Shown here: piece after piece, positions 46,027 through 57,699 of the stretch
How the letters are laid out: every line of letters begins with the position of its first letter
Position numbering within the stretch: position 1 is the stretch's first letter
Source: Dromiciops gliroides
Lineage: Eukaryota > Chordata > Mammalia > Microbiotheria > Microbiotheriidae
Direction of reading: 5' to 3'
DNA length: 64,000 nucleotides
NCBI RefSeq assembly: GCF_019393635.1
Contig: NC_057865.1
Span: 302,016,885 to 302,080,884 of the forward strand
Made by a program: the position numbers and the translations under genes
The notes under the pieces: model-generated
Told to the model about the DNA's origin: nothing
The model's input: only the letters and a program-made list of their open reading frames with translations
Databases searched by the model: none

Positions 46027-49000
46027 CGATCCTTCATCTGTAAAATGTGGGTCTCCCTCAGAAGGTCCCATGGGGGGTGAGAAGGCCCTGGACTTCTTCA
46101 AGAAGGCACTGGATGAAGCTGATCCAAGGGCGAGGCATCTGCCGAGGCATCTTGCAGTGATGTTGGCGCCAATGATGTGGAGGGTGTGTGATCTGGGTGC
46201 CCCCCATCCAGGCTGTATGTAGCAGCCGGCAGCTCACACGCCCATTATCTCATGTTTTCCATGCAGATGCAGGTGAGCCAAGTAGGCCAGGCAAGCATGA
46301 ACATGCAGCTCTGCAGACACGGGAAGCCTCGTGTTTGCTTCGCCGGGGGCTTGTGGGGCTCCCGTGGGGATCCAGCATTGGGCCAGCCATGCACAGGGGC
46401 AGACTTCCCCCCCACACCCCATCTCTGGCTATTCCCTTGTGGCTGATGGGGAGAAACAGCATCCAGCCTTTGAAGACACAGGGGCGGCACTGTGGGGTGA
46501 CGGAACCCTGACCCGGGTTCGAGGCTCCGATCCAAGCTTTGCCCCCTTGCTACCTGGGTGGCCCCGCCCACCCACTGGCTCCCTGCCTGTAGATGACCCG
46601 GCCGGCTTTGAATTCGTTTTTTCTATGAACTTCTCAGTGCTGGTCTCAGTCTCTCCCTGAGTGGTATAAAATGCCTGAGGCCAGAGAGGAGAGAAGTAGA
46701 CAAGGCCCAGCTTGGCCACTCGCTGGGTGGCTCCGGGCAAGTCGCTGTCCCTCTCTGGGCTGGGTTTCCAAACCTACAAAATGAGGAGACCCAGGACCCT
46801 CCCAGCCCCAGTCTCTTCACTTGCGTGTGTGTGAGAACATGTAGAATGCCCACACGTGTCTGGACACACGGATGACAGGCCATTCAAGGCTGCTCCCAGC
46901 TACAGTGCCCCGCACAATCCAACCTCTGGCTCTTTGCAGTGGCAGTGCCCTGTGCCTGGAATGCCGAATTCCCAGTTTCCTTCCCAAGCTTCCCTGCATT
47001 CACCACGTGTACCCGTGTTTTAGAAAGGGCACAGGCCTGGGAGACAAGGAGGCTCTGTCTTTGCCTCTGTATGCTCACTGCCTAGCACACAGTCGGCACC
47101 TAATAAATGCTGACACCAAGGCCTGGACACCAGGTGGGCGGAGGCTGCCCCTTTGTGAAACTGAGGGCCTGGGGGAATAGGGGAGGAAATCGATGCTACC
47201 CTGGCCCTGGGGAGGTGTGGGACTGACTACAGCCTCTGAGAGGGATGGCTCTCAGAGGGCCCCCGGCCCAATCCTTCTAGAAAAAGGAGCCGAAGTCTCG
47301 GGTGCTCCCTTCCTTTCTCCACGGGCCTGGTGGGCTCAGCTCTCACAATTCCCCTCTACTTCTTGGCCTCTGTAGGGGCTCAGATTCACTGCCCCATCTG
47401 CCTCAGTTGATCCAGGCCCCTCCCTCCCTTCTCCCCAAGAGCCTCTAATCCCTGTCAGGGCTCCCTGTAGGTCTGGGAGGACACCAGCTGAGAAGCCAGG
47501 AGGCCATCCCAGAGACAGAAAGCACTGGGGCAGGTGGGCCCCAGTGAGGGAGCATGCCCAGGTCAGAGCCCCAGAGTGACTAGGAAGTGTTGGTCCCTGG
47601 AGGGGCAGGGACGCCCGAGGCGCAATGCACATCCTGGCTTGGCCTCTCTCTTCAGGCCTGTGCACGAAATGGGGGTGAGAGCAGCAGACTGGCCCATGCT
47701 GGACATGGGCTTCCCTCAGGCCTGGAGCCCAGAAAGAGGGCAGAAAGACCTCCTCCCAAGATGTGCTGGGGCCGGGTGGGAGAAGAGAGTAGCCAAGGAG
47801 CAGGAGAGATTCAGGCCCACAGCCCAGAGCAGGGACCGTCCACCCCCTGAGACCAATGCCCCAAGGGAAAGTGGGGCCTGCAGTGGGGCAGGAGGCTGGC
47901 TTTGAACTCAGGGCCCCACTCCCTGTTCTTTCCACTGCACCACTATGCTGCCCCCTCCTGACCCTGGAGCACCCTGGATTTGGAGGTAGAGAACTTGGGA
48001 TGGCTGCTCGATATCCACGTGGCCTTGGGCAAGTCCCTTCCCTCAGGGGGCCTCAGCCTCCAAGCAATGAGGGGTTTGAGCTCTGTTCTCCTTCCCTTCC
48101 TAGACTGTGAGTAGTGGGAGGGCAGGAGACGGGTCTGCCCTAAACTCTGACTCCCTTCCAACCCTGAGCACATGTCTGTCAGCACACAGTAGGCACCTAC
48201 TAAGCACAGCCCTGTCAGCGCACAGTAGGCACTCACTTATTAAAGGTTCACAGGCTGGTGTTGGCCTCCATTGCCCAACCACAGAGAGGCCCAAGATCCA
48301 AGGTTTGGGTACCATGACACCAGCCCAGTAAACAGACCCCGCCCCTGCTTCCAGCAGAGCCCCCTCAGCAGACCTCATCAGTTTCCTAGGAAGAGCGATT
48401 TCCCCAGGAACCACAGATCTAACTGCCGAAACCTCAGGGCATGAGGTTGGCATTAGTTCTGGGGAAATCAGGCATCTCCCCTTGGAGGGAGCGTCTGGCC
48501 AGCTGAAGGATGGGGAGCGAGGGGCCTGAAGGCCGGGGGGCCTTTCTTGGAAACAGCAGAGGACAGGGTTCAAGTGAGGCCCCACAAGTTGAGGCACAGG
48601 GTTCGATGCAGACACAGATTCTTTGGGTCTCCAGTCAGAAGTGAGTGTCCCTGCTCGCGCTACTTTTGGCGTTTGGTCGGATCCTCTGTTGGCCCCTCTT
48701 CGGCATCTCCCCTGGCCCAGGCACTGTGCTGTCAGCCTGGGGGGACAGCGGCTCTCGGGAAGTTGACACTTTGTCAGAGGAGGCAACACGCACAGCTGTG
48801 TGGACGTCTTTAAGATACTCGGAGATTTAGGGGTAGGAGCAGGACCAGCTTCGTGAAGGAGGTGGGGCCCGAGCACGGCTGCTGCAAAGCCACTGAGGGG
48901 GGAGATTTGTGGGAGAGGAGCAGAGAGGCCAGTTTGGCGCGACTCTGGTGGGTCTGAAGGAGCATGATGAGTAAGGAGGCTGCAAAGCTACCTTGGAGCC

Positions 49001-52000
49001 GGTTTGCCGAGCCTTAAACACTAAACGGGGGCGGGAGGGGGGGGGGGGCTTTGCATGAGGTCTCGGGACAGGAGGGAGCTAGCGGAGTTTACTGAGCAGA
49101 GGATGGATTGGAAGGGGCGGGGCTGGGGCAGAGTCCACGAGGGCCTGGCCTAGGAGGTGGCCGGAGGAGAGAAGGGGTGCTCATCCTCTCTCCAGAGGCA
49201 GGGAGACGTTGGGGTTCATCTTCTCTGGGCTCCCGGAGTCAGGGACACTTCAGCTTTGCATCCCTGTAGGGGCTGGTCGCTAGGGAGCAGCAGCTCCATA
49301 AGTGGTGAATGGATGCAAGGGGAGACAATGGGGCTGCTTTAGAGTCTGCCAAAGTCCAGAGGGAAGAGCACTGGACACTTGCATTCAGACCCCAGCCTGG
49401 TGGTGAGGCAACCTTAGCCAGGGACCAGCACCTCTCCCAGCCCCAGTTCCCACATCTGACCCATGCGCATAGGCATCTTTGCCCCATTGACCTGGCAAGG
49501 TTGGTGGGTCGCTGCTCTTGTGAGAGCCCACAGAGGGAGGAGGTGGCCAGTGCCAGGCAGCCGGCGGGTGAGTGGCCGCCCATATTGAGAAGTTCCCCAT
49601 GTGCCCTCCCCAGGACGGGCACGTGGGCTATTTTGTAACAGGAGGATTATGCCCAGGATACAAATGGACAAACTGAGGCCCCGAGCGTGCCGAGGGCTAG
49701 AGCTGGGGGAGCGTTCTTCCCCATGTGTTGTAGACAAGGGTGCCTGGGAGGGAAGCGATTGGCTGAGATCTTGCACCTAGTGGGGGAGCAGAGCAGAGCG
49801 CCGTTAGTTACCCCCATTCTGCAAATGAGGAGCCTGAGTCTCCAGAGATGGCATCCGTAGTCCCCGGCCAGCTCGCGGGAGAGCCCGGATTCCGAGGCAG
49901 CCTCCGGGCTCTTTCTGCCCATACCCCAGCAGGGAGCCCAGAAGGGCCCCCCAGCCAGGGAGGCAGCGGGCCAGAGCCAAGGTTCAAGCCAAGGTCTGTT
50001 TGCTCCCCATCCAGCCCTCTCTGAGCCCCACCCCACTCCTGCCCCGCTTCCTGGAGAGCCCCGAGTCCCACAGATGCTCCTGGAGGCCTGCCCACACATC
50101 TGATGCCTGGCACAGAGAGCAGTCATCAGGCGAGTCCCCACCCCAACCCGCCCGCATCCAGCCTTTCTTTTCATTAGGCCTGATTGTGGCGGCCCAGCGT
50201 GAGGCTCGCTTGCCCCGCCACCCCCCACCCCACCCCCGCCCTGGGCTGCTGATCCAGGCCCGAGTCAGGACACGTGCTGTAGGGAGGAGGCGGCATCTGG
50301 GGGCCGCGGGTAAGGGGCGCCCACAGTGCCCCCCCATGAGGTGTGCCAGACAGGGCTGAGGAGAGCGCTGACCCCCTGGCCTGTTGGAAAGGCCCTGACC
50401 GGCTGGGGGAGGGTGTGGGGAAAGGGAAGAACATTCCAGGCAATGTCCCCCCTTCTCCTCAGGCTTAGCTGGGCGTGTGCAGCAGCTGGCCTTCCCAAAA
50501 CCTCAGCTCCTGTGCCAGGGGCACGTATCCATTTCAGGCTCTTCCCTGGTCCCCCAGAACACTGGCCGCAGCCTCCCCAGCCCCGGGTGGTCCAGCCTTC
50601 AGGCCGGCCTGAGGTCACTGGGGGTGGGCGGCACATTGGCAGGAGCCGCTAGGATTTCTGGACCCCACCAGGAAGCTCCCTCCTTCCCTCCCAGGAAGGG
50701 CAGCCCATGTGGAGAACCAGGGAGAGAGGAGGTCGGGGCCCATGGACAGAAAGGACAGCATTCAGTGGCATCCCAGGCTGATTTGTCTAGCTCCTTTCTT
50801 GGGGCGGGGCAGATGCAGATGGAGGGAGGGGCAGGGAGGTAGACGTAGGTACGACATCAGGAAAGGGTGTAACTCAAGCCTGGGGAGATCAGAGGAAATC
50901 CAGAGAAGGCCAGAGTCTGGAGGAAGAGCCAGAAATGGCAGCAGGGAAGGGGGGTTCTGGGGTGGGCCTGCTCACAGTCCAGCTCCAACCCTCCTTGCAG
51001 TACAAATGGGGAAACCGAGGCTCCCTGGAGAGCAGCCACTTGCCTAGGATCACACTGGGAGTTGGGGGAGATCCAGGACTTGACCCCAGGGCTCCGTGCT
51101 CTCTGCCTAGACCCATCCCACCTGGTCCAACCTTCCCTTCTGACAGGCAGCCTCACTGACCTCTCCCCTGTCTGGCTGCCTGTAGGCTGCATTGTCTACA
51201 CCACCTGCCAGAGCACCTATGGTTGCTTCCTGAGTGCTCATCTGGACCTGTGTCCATGCTCCTGTGTGCCCTTCTCAGTGCTAGGCTCAGTGATGGGCAC
51301 ACCAGAGGAAGATGGGCATCTCACTCCGCCAATCTGAACCCAGCTTTGCCATCTTTGACCTTGGGTGAAGGGAACGAGGTGGATAGTTCTGGAAGGGGGG
51401 TTGACTTCAGACCACTCCAGCCTGCGGTCTGGGGGATGAGCCAGAGAGCCCCCCAGTGTCCAGCTAGTCATTCAACACCTGTTGCTTCCTCACCTACTCG
51501 GCAGAGTTGGGGCACATGGAGGTACCTGCCGCAGGTGGGCATCCAGACTGACCGCTGCGCCTTCCAGAGGGCCCTAGAGTGCCCAGGCACACAAGTACCT
51601 GCAATCTCATACTCAACATTACTTATGTGCAGAGGAGGATGAAGGCAGGGCACCCAACCACAGTAAACAGCTTCATCCTTTGAATTATGCTGCCCAGGTC
51701 TCTGGATGGGCTCCGGCAGGAAGACCAGAATTGCCCCTGGGAAGGCCTCGAGCGCACCAGCCACCCAGGGGCAGGAAGGAAGGGCCATCAAGGGGTGGCC
51801 ATCACACCCCCTTGGGATGACACAGAGTCATTTCTGGCCAGCCCCAAGCCCTCAGGCAACCCCCAGCCCAGCCTGGAGGAGCACACGATGCACAGAAGGA
51901 AAATCGGGCATTGAGGGCAAACTCTTTGCAAGCATCCTGACCCAGGAATCCACCACAAGGAGACCTGGCTCTGGTTCTTCCCAGACGGGCCTGCCAACGT

Positions 52001-54212
52001 GATTCAAAGGCCACAGCAAGAAGCACAGGGCACCTGAGAGTGAGAGAGAAGGCATACCTGGTCAGGCCCAGCAGCAAGAGCGGCTTCCTGCTGCCTCCCC
52101 TATCACAGAAGCCATCTCCCTCTCAAGCAGAGGCCCTGCCAGTGGATCGAAAACGGCTTCTCTATGACCCTACACGTTCCTACATCGAATCGGTATTGAT
52201 TAAGCATGGAATATCTGCAGGGCCCTGACCGGGATGACCCTCCTGACTGGAGGGATGTGCAGAAATGTGCAGGCCGATCCAACTCTAGTCGATGACTATC
52301 TCTGGGCACCCTGAAGCTGTGACTTTAAGGGATCTGCAAATCTGACACGTGTATGATTCATGGTTTAATCTAGGCCAGCGGCCGGGGGTCACTACTCCCT
52401 CCCATCACCACGCTGTGGCTCTGTCCACTCTCCTCATTCCAAATTTAACCAGGTGTCCTTCAGCTGCAGCTAACAGCAATCATCTGGATGCCATGGGAGA
52501 CCCTGTCCAATGCCTTTGAGAAATCTAGGGTGCCAGATCTAGAGAGCTGACTGCTCTCATCAGCACATTCTGGCTCCTGGTATGATCGCTGCTTCGTGTT
52601 CTGAATACTGAGCAGCCTCCCTCTGAGTGCCTCTCCCGTACAAGGCCCTGGGCTCCGCAGAGTGCTCTAGACAAGGGGTCCACAGTGGACCTTGTCCTTG
52701 GGGCTAATGGGGAGAAGAGACCCAAGTAACCTGAATGCAAAGCAGTGCAGAATAGGGTCCGTCAGACAGTCTGGGACTCAGTCGGCCGCCCTGTGCCCGG
52801 CCCGTGGTAAGTGCTTGCTGATTGATCGAAGAGCCGTGTGATCACAGGAGCAAAAGCACCGGGGGAAGGCTCAGAGAGAGAGTGACCTCTGAGGTCAGCC
52901 TTCAAGGCTGGCCAGGGTTCGGATCCATGGGCCGAGGGGAGTGGGAGGAGGGAGAGCAGACTCTACCGGGTCTCAGAGGCTCGGACGCCCACAGCCTCTC
53001 CCACCCTCCTCCTCCTCTCTGCTCACAGGGGTCCTCGGCGCCTCTTACCTACAGTACGACAACAGCCTCCCGCTTGGTCTCCTTGTCTCCGTCTCCTGCT
53101 CCCCAATACTGTCCCGAGGGCGCAGGTCTGAGCATAGACACCCCCTCCTGCCTCTGCGGGAGCCTGAAAGCAGCTTCACTCGCTTCCTGAAATAGGGCAC
53201 TGCCCCTTCCTGCCTCGTCTCTACCAGCCCTGAGGCCCAGCCAAAGGCTTAGGAGATTACCCAGCTGTCCAATCAGAGATGCCTTAGAGGGGAGGGGCTG
53301 TGCCAAACTACCTCTGGGGTCCCATCCCGCTCCGATATTCAGAGATCCAGGACTGCCGTCTAAAGAGACACAAAAGCATCAGGGATGGGTCAAGACATAA
53401 TCTGCTGCCCGGAGACCAAGACGTGGAGATGGAGACTCTCCAAGGGCATTGGTCCGTGGACTCCACCAGCCCTGCCCTCTCTTTTTACAGAGGAGGAAAC
53501 TGAGGCCTGCATGGGGGAAGGGACTTGTCCAAAGCCACACAGACAGACATCAGTAAGGAGAGATTTGAACCCAAGACTTTCCGCCCAGGGTGCTTTCATT
53601 GCAGCAGGCTACTTCTCCAACTGGAGCTGTCAGGACCCTAATGTACCTGCAGAGCTGGGGGATGGACGGCTCATTAGCGGGACAAACCTTCCTGTGCCTC
53701 TTGAAGCTTCATAATTAAACGTGGCCCCTTGACCCCGCTGAGCATCAATAAGACATGCTTATTGAGGGATGGGTCTCCTCATCTGGGGCGCACAGCCAGG
53801 CAGCACAGCCTCCTGGACAGAGCGCTGGCCTCCCAAGTCAAGGGGAGCTAGGTTCTAATCCTGCCTCAGACACACACCGGCTGAGGGACCCCGGGCAATC
53901 AGCTCTACTTCTGAGCACCCGACATCCCAAAGGGGTCGCTACGGTTGGCAACAGAAGCGAGTCAGAGGCCCTTACTGGCTGGCTTCCTTTCACAGAGGGT
54001 GACGGGCCAGACTGGGTCAGCACTTAGGAGCCTGGTGATTACCCCTGGGCTGCACCTATGCCGGGGGAGTCACCAGCAGGTGGGCAGTGGCACCTGGGTT
54101 GTGGCTAATGCTTTAGCCACCAAGGGTTGGAGGGCGCCTACTGCTTTGTGCCGAGACTGTGGAGATGAGCAGGGCAGGGACTGTGGTTCCCATTTATAAA
54201 GGAGACAGTGAG

Positions 54213-54362
54213 GGGCAGCTAGGTGGCACAGTGGATACAGCATTGGCCCTGGATTCAGGAAGACCTGAGTTCAAGTCCAGCCTCAGGCACTCAACATGTA
54301 CTAGCTGTGTGACCCTGGGAAAGTCACTTAACCCTCATTGCCCCACCCAAAAAAACAAATAA
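54213..54362 (+). mobile_element. CORE-SINE with 17-bp duplication
   Basis: The flanks ATAAAGGAGACAGTGAG (54196-54212) and ATAAAGGAGGCAGTGAG (54363-54379) differ at one base. The copy is slightly diverged (CAACATGTACTAGC in the CORE), so it is older than its neighbours. Confidence 0.95.
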
Positions 54363-55804
54363 ATAAAGGAGGCAGTGAGAAGTGGCTGGAACCCACTGGC
54401 CTTCTCCTGAAGGAAGCTGAGGGGGAACTGAGGTGCCAGTAAACTTGCCCTCTTTCTTGCCTGCGGTGGGTCAGCCCTGCTTGGTGCTCACAGCCTCCCG
54501 AGATGGGCCGGGGGAAGGTGTTTGGGGAATACCCAGGAAACAGAAAGACAATGTTCCGGCAGCCAGAGCGGCGGCCTCTTCCCTCAGGGTTTGGGCAGCT
54601 CTTTGGGGGCATCTTGCCACTTGGGCACTCTGAAGTTGACAAAGCACTCCCCATATAGTACCTCCTTTCATCCTCACAACCACCCTGAAGGTGGCAGGTG
54701 CCACCTCATTTTTAGGTCAGGAAGCTGAGCCTGAGCCAGGGTTAGTGACTCCACCGAGGTCACGGAACTCACAAATGCCAGCCCAAGTTTTCCTGATTCC
54801 CAGTCCTGACCCCCTCCACTGGATCCTCCAGATGCCTCATGAGGTCAGGGACTCTTGGTTTAGACTTCACACCTGCCCTCCCATTTGTCAGTGTTTTGCA
54901 CACTAGTAGGCACTTGGTAAATTGTTTTTGAAGAAATGAATGAGAGACTATGAGAAGCAAGATCTAAGGAAATGCAGACCCTTAGGCACACGCTGGTGCT
55001 GGAGAGTGCCTGAGGAAGTACACAGTGGCAAACTGAGCTAGACTTAGAATGGGGACCCCGGTTTGGATTCCATCCATCCAGACACTGGACAGCTGTGGGA
55101 CCACAGGCAAGCTCTTGAACGTCACACAGCCTCATTTTCCTCAGCTGTGCAATATTCTTTCCTTCCTTGGGTTTGTGGGAGGAACCAACTTGGTGGCTCC
55201 CTTTAGTGTATACCTGCAGTGGGCACCATCCTTATTCCCAAATGTCACACTCAGCTAAGAGTAACTGTTGCTTGTTATGGTTCTGGCTCTTCTCTTCCCA
55301 CCACGACCCCACCTTCACCTGTTCCATAGACCTTGTGGGGAGGGGCAGAGCTGCCCCGGCCATGTTCCAACTGCTTCTGGGCTCATTGTGAAGTCCAGCT
55401 GCTGGGGCTCAAATAAAGCCCAGAACATGAGGGAACTCCCTGGTCTCCCTTCCTCTTAATGAGCTTTGGAGAACTGCCACCCCTTTTGGTAGAGCACGGC
55501 TGTAGTGAGCAATTGTGGCCCTGGGGGTTGGAGTCAGCTTTGTAATTCAAGGTGTGAAAATGATAGGAGTAATTTAGACAAATTCAGTTGAGTGGGTGGG
55601 AGAATTCCTTACTGTGGTTGACTTCTAACTGCCAGAGTCAGCCAGTCAGCAAGCTTCTCTTTAGCCTTATCGGGCACCCCCTACCTGGGTCTAACACCTG
55701 GTGCCCCCTCAATTCCTGCATTCCGGTGCCAGGCCCTGGAGGCTCTGCCTGAGGTGTGGCTGCATGGGCCAGGGAGACAGCTTCTTTCCCACTTCCCCCA
55801 AGTG

Positions 55805-55995
55805 CTTGCATGGATGGTTCAGTAGAAAGCATTCTGAATTTGAAGTCCGAGGCCCTGTGTTCACACCTGGCTACCCACTAGCTCTGTGACTCTGAGCAAG
55901 TTGCTCAGCTGCTCTGAACCTCAACTTCTTCATCTTTAAAGTGGGGAGAATGGCACCTGCCCGAGTTACCTCACGGGCCATTGTGAAGATAGAGT
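55805..55995 (+). repeat. Old MIR/CORE-SINE copy
   Basis: The order ATGGTTCAGTAGAAAGC, GTGTTCACACCTGGC, TAGCTCTGTGACTCTGAGCA, then TCTTCATCTTTAAAGTGGGG follows the MIR layout of head, B box, CORE and tail. It is heavily diverged. Confidence 0.75.
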
Positions 55996-56959
55996 TTTGG
56001 GCTATTATGAGTGCCCATGACAATGGTACTTCCCACACATCAGACCTCTCCAAGCCATGCAACTGATACAAATAGAACCCATCCACTCCTCCAAAAAGCC
56101 CAGCCTCCACACCTTTGCACCTGCAGGTCCGGCTGCCTTCTGAACCTGACCCAGAACTCACTCCCTAGAATCTCAGAGCTGGGTGTCCTGGGGGGCACCT
56201 AAAGAATCCTCTTTACAATTCCCGCTGACCTCTAACAGGGGGTCATCTCCATTCTGCTCTGAGATCTGGGAGGACCCTGCTCACGGCCTCACAGCTTGGA
56301 TGATTAGAACCATCTGGGCTTGGATCAGGCCTGACCGGCCCCACTCTGTCATGGCTCCAAAGAGACAATAGGGATGAGGCACATGGCAGCCTGCGAGGTC
56401 CTCTTCCATCTGCTCCCCCTTCTGCCCTTCAGACCCTGCACAGCCCAGCCCGCTGCCCATTCCCTTATCCTGTCCTGTGTCTGTGCCTTGTGTTTGCGCC
56501 ACCCCCCCCCCATGCCCAGGACCTCAAGATCCAGCCCACCTCCTCCATGAAGCCTACCAGGATTCCCTTCTAGGCCAGCCCAGGTACTTACCCAGACTTC
56601 TCCTTTGTGCTCTGCAGTTTCCCTTGGATCATGGATACTTCTTGTCAGGGCCCATGAGACCATGGGCTCCTTGAGAACAAAGTCTTTGCACAGACCCTCC
56701 CAGGGTCCTCCAATTCCTCTGCATGGGTCCCTTCTCCCTGGATCTAAATCCCAGTCACTCCATCCTTGGCTAACAGTCTTTGTGAATCATTGTGATCAAA
56801 TCTACCCTCCATCCCTGAGCACCCTGTAGTGGGTAGGACCCATCTGGGCCCAGGCTGCTCTGGGCTGGCTTCCCAGAGCCCCTTCCCCACTGCCATGACA
56901 CAGTGGGAGCCGGGGTCTGTCCACTGCTCATAAGGACCTGCAGGATGCTGCTGAATGAA

Positions 56960-57559
56960 CACAAGATAATTGGGGGACTTTTTATTTCACATTTCTACCA
57001 AAATTGACAAGGGGGGTGGCGATGTAGAAAATACATTCATTGCATTACTGTAGGAACTTGGCTACATACCCAGGGAGCCCAGAGCATGAGGATTTGTGCC
57101 TCGGCCTATGGTTTCTTTCCAGCCTCAACTGTCCCTTCTAAGCAGCCTGGAAGGCACGGTGTACCATGGGCCTAGCTGGCTCGGGTTGGCATGGGCGGCT
57201 GGGGTCTGGCTGCCCAGCACATGCAGGCACTGGCTGTGTTTCCTTGGCTTGGGGTGTGCACATGCATGTGGCTAAAAGGACAGAAAGGCTGCCTTGTACT
57301 TCATCTATGCCAAAGCTCCCCTTCTCCCCACCTTGGCTTTGACCAGCAGTGGCCAAGGCCGGCGTCGGGCTGTCCCTTCCAAAGATGTGGGGCTCAGGCC
57401 AGGGCAAGGGGAGCCCCCACCCTTCACTGGGCGGGCTTCTCTAACACTATCCAGCACAACCCTGGAGAGATCATGCTGAGGACAGAAATGAGCAGACAAA
57501 GGGAAGAAAGTATTGGCAGGACCCGATCCTGGGTGGCAATGCGGGCCAGGAGCCCGCTC
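56960..57559 (-). other. FBLN1: FBLN1 3' UTR
   Basis: This stretch of about 600 bp runs from the FBLN1 stop codon to the first good poly(A) signal on the minus strand. It is GC-rich and contains no interspersed repeat that I recognise. The length is reasonable for the D-isoform 3' UTR. The lower boundary is set by the poly(A) signal and is approximate. Confidence 0.7.
56981..56986 (-). terminator. FBLN1: FBLN1 poly(A) signal AATAAA
   Basis: The minus strand reads AATAAA here, followed about 25 bases later by a T/G-rich stretch (TTATCTTGTGTTC). It is the first canonical signal after the FBLN1 stop, so cleavage near 56960 is the simplest reading. Confidence 0.7.
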
Positions 57560-57699
57560 TCAGAACCAGTACTCGGAGACGAAGATGTGCACATGGACCA
57601 CGTTGCGGTGGGAGACCACGCCACCCACCACGTAGTTCATCTCCAACTTGAGTGTGGCATAGAAGGGGCCCACGATGGGACGGACCTGGCGCACCACAC
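57560..57699 (-). CDS. FBLN1: FBLN1 (fibulin-1) last coding exon, D-type C-terminus
   Basis: Fibulin-1 is a secreted, calcium-binding glycoprotein of basement membranes and elastic fibres; this exon ends its C-terminal fibulin (FC) module. The exon starts after a TTTTGACAG acceptor, completes a split Gly codon (G + GT), and encodes 45 residues beginning [12 protein letters not shown] and ending HIFVSEYWF before TGA. The end matches human fibulin-1D almost residue for residue (human ...[14 protein letters not shown]). No frame break is seen. The alternative C-isoform terminal exon is not in the window; it should lie further upstream, beyond 64000. Confidence 0.97.

Larger units (their letters stand above)
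31051..56959. other. ATXN10-FBLN1 intergenic interval
   Basis: About 26 kb of GC-rich DNA between the ATXN10 promoter and the FBLN1 3' end. It contains SINEs, a solo LTR, a TIR element, a tandem duplication and many microsatellites, each listed separately. Worn MIR-like pieces occur throughout, for example about 46690-46790, 53790-53900, 54645-54800 and 55020-55150. No coding exon could be supported on either strand, although several frames exceed 150 codons. Confidence 0.75.

Noticed and set aside
48100-48876. 258-codon open frame, minus strand
   Set aside because: GC-rich DNA keeps frames open by chance. The frame includes a small MIR-like tandem (ISECLLCADRAVLSRCLLCAD), has no domain I recognise and lies in intergenic DNA without a promoter or splice pattern.
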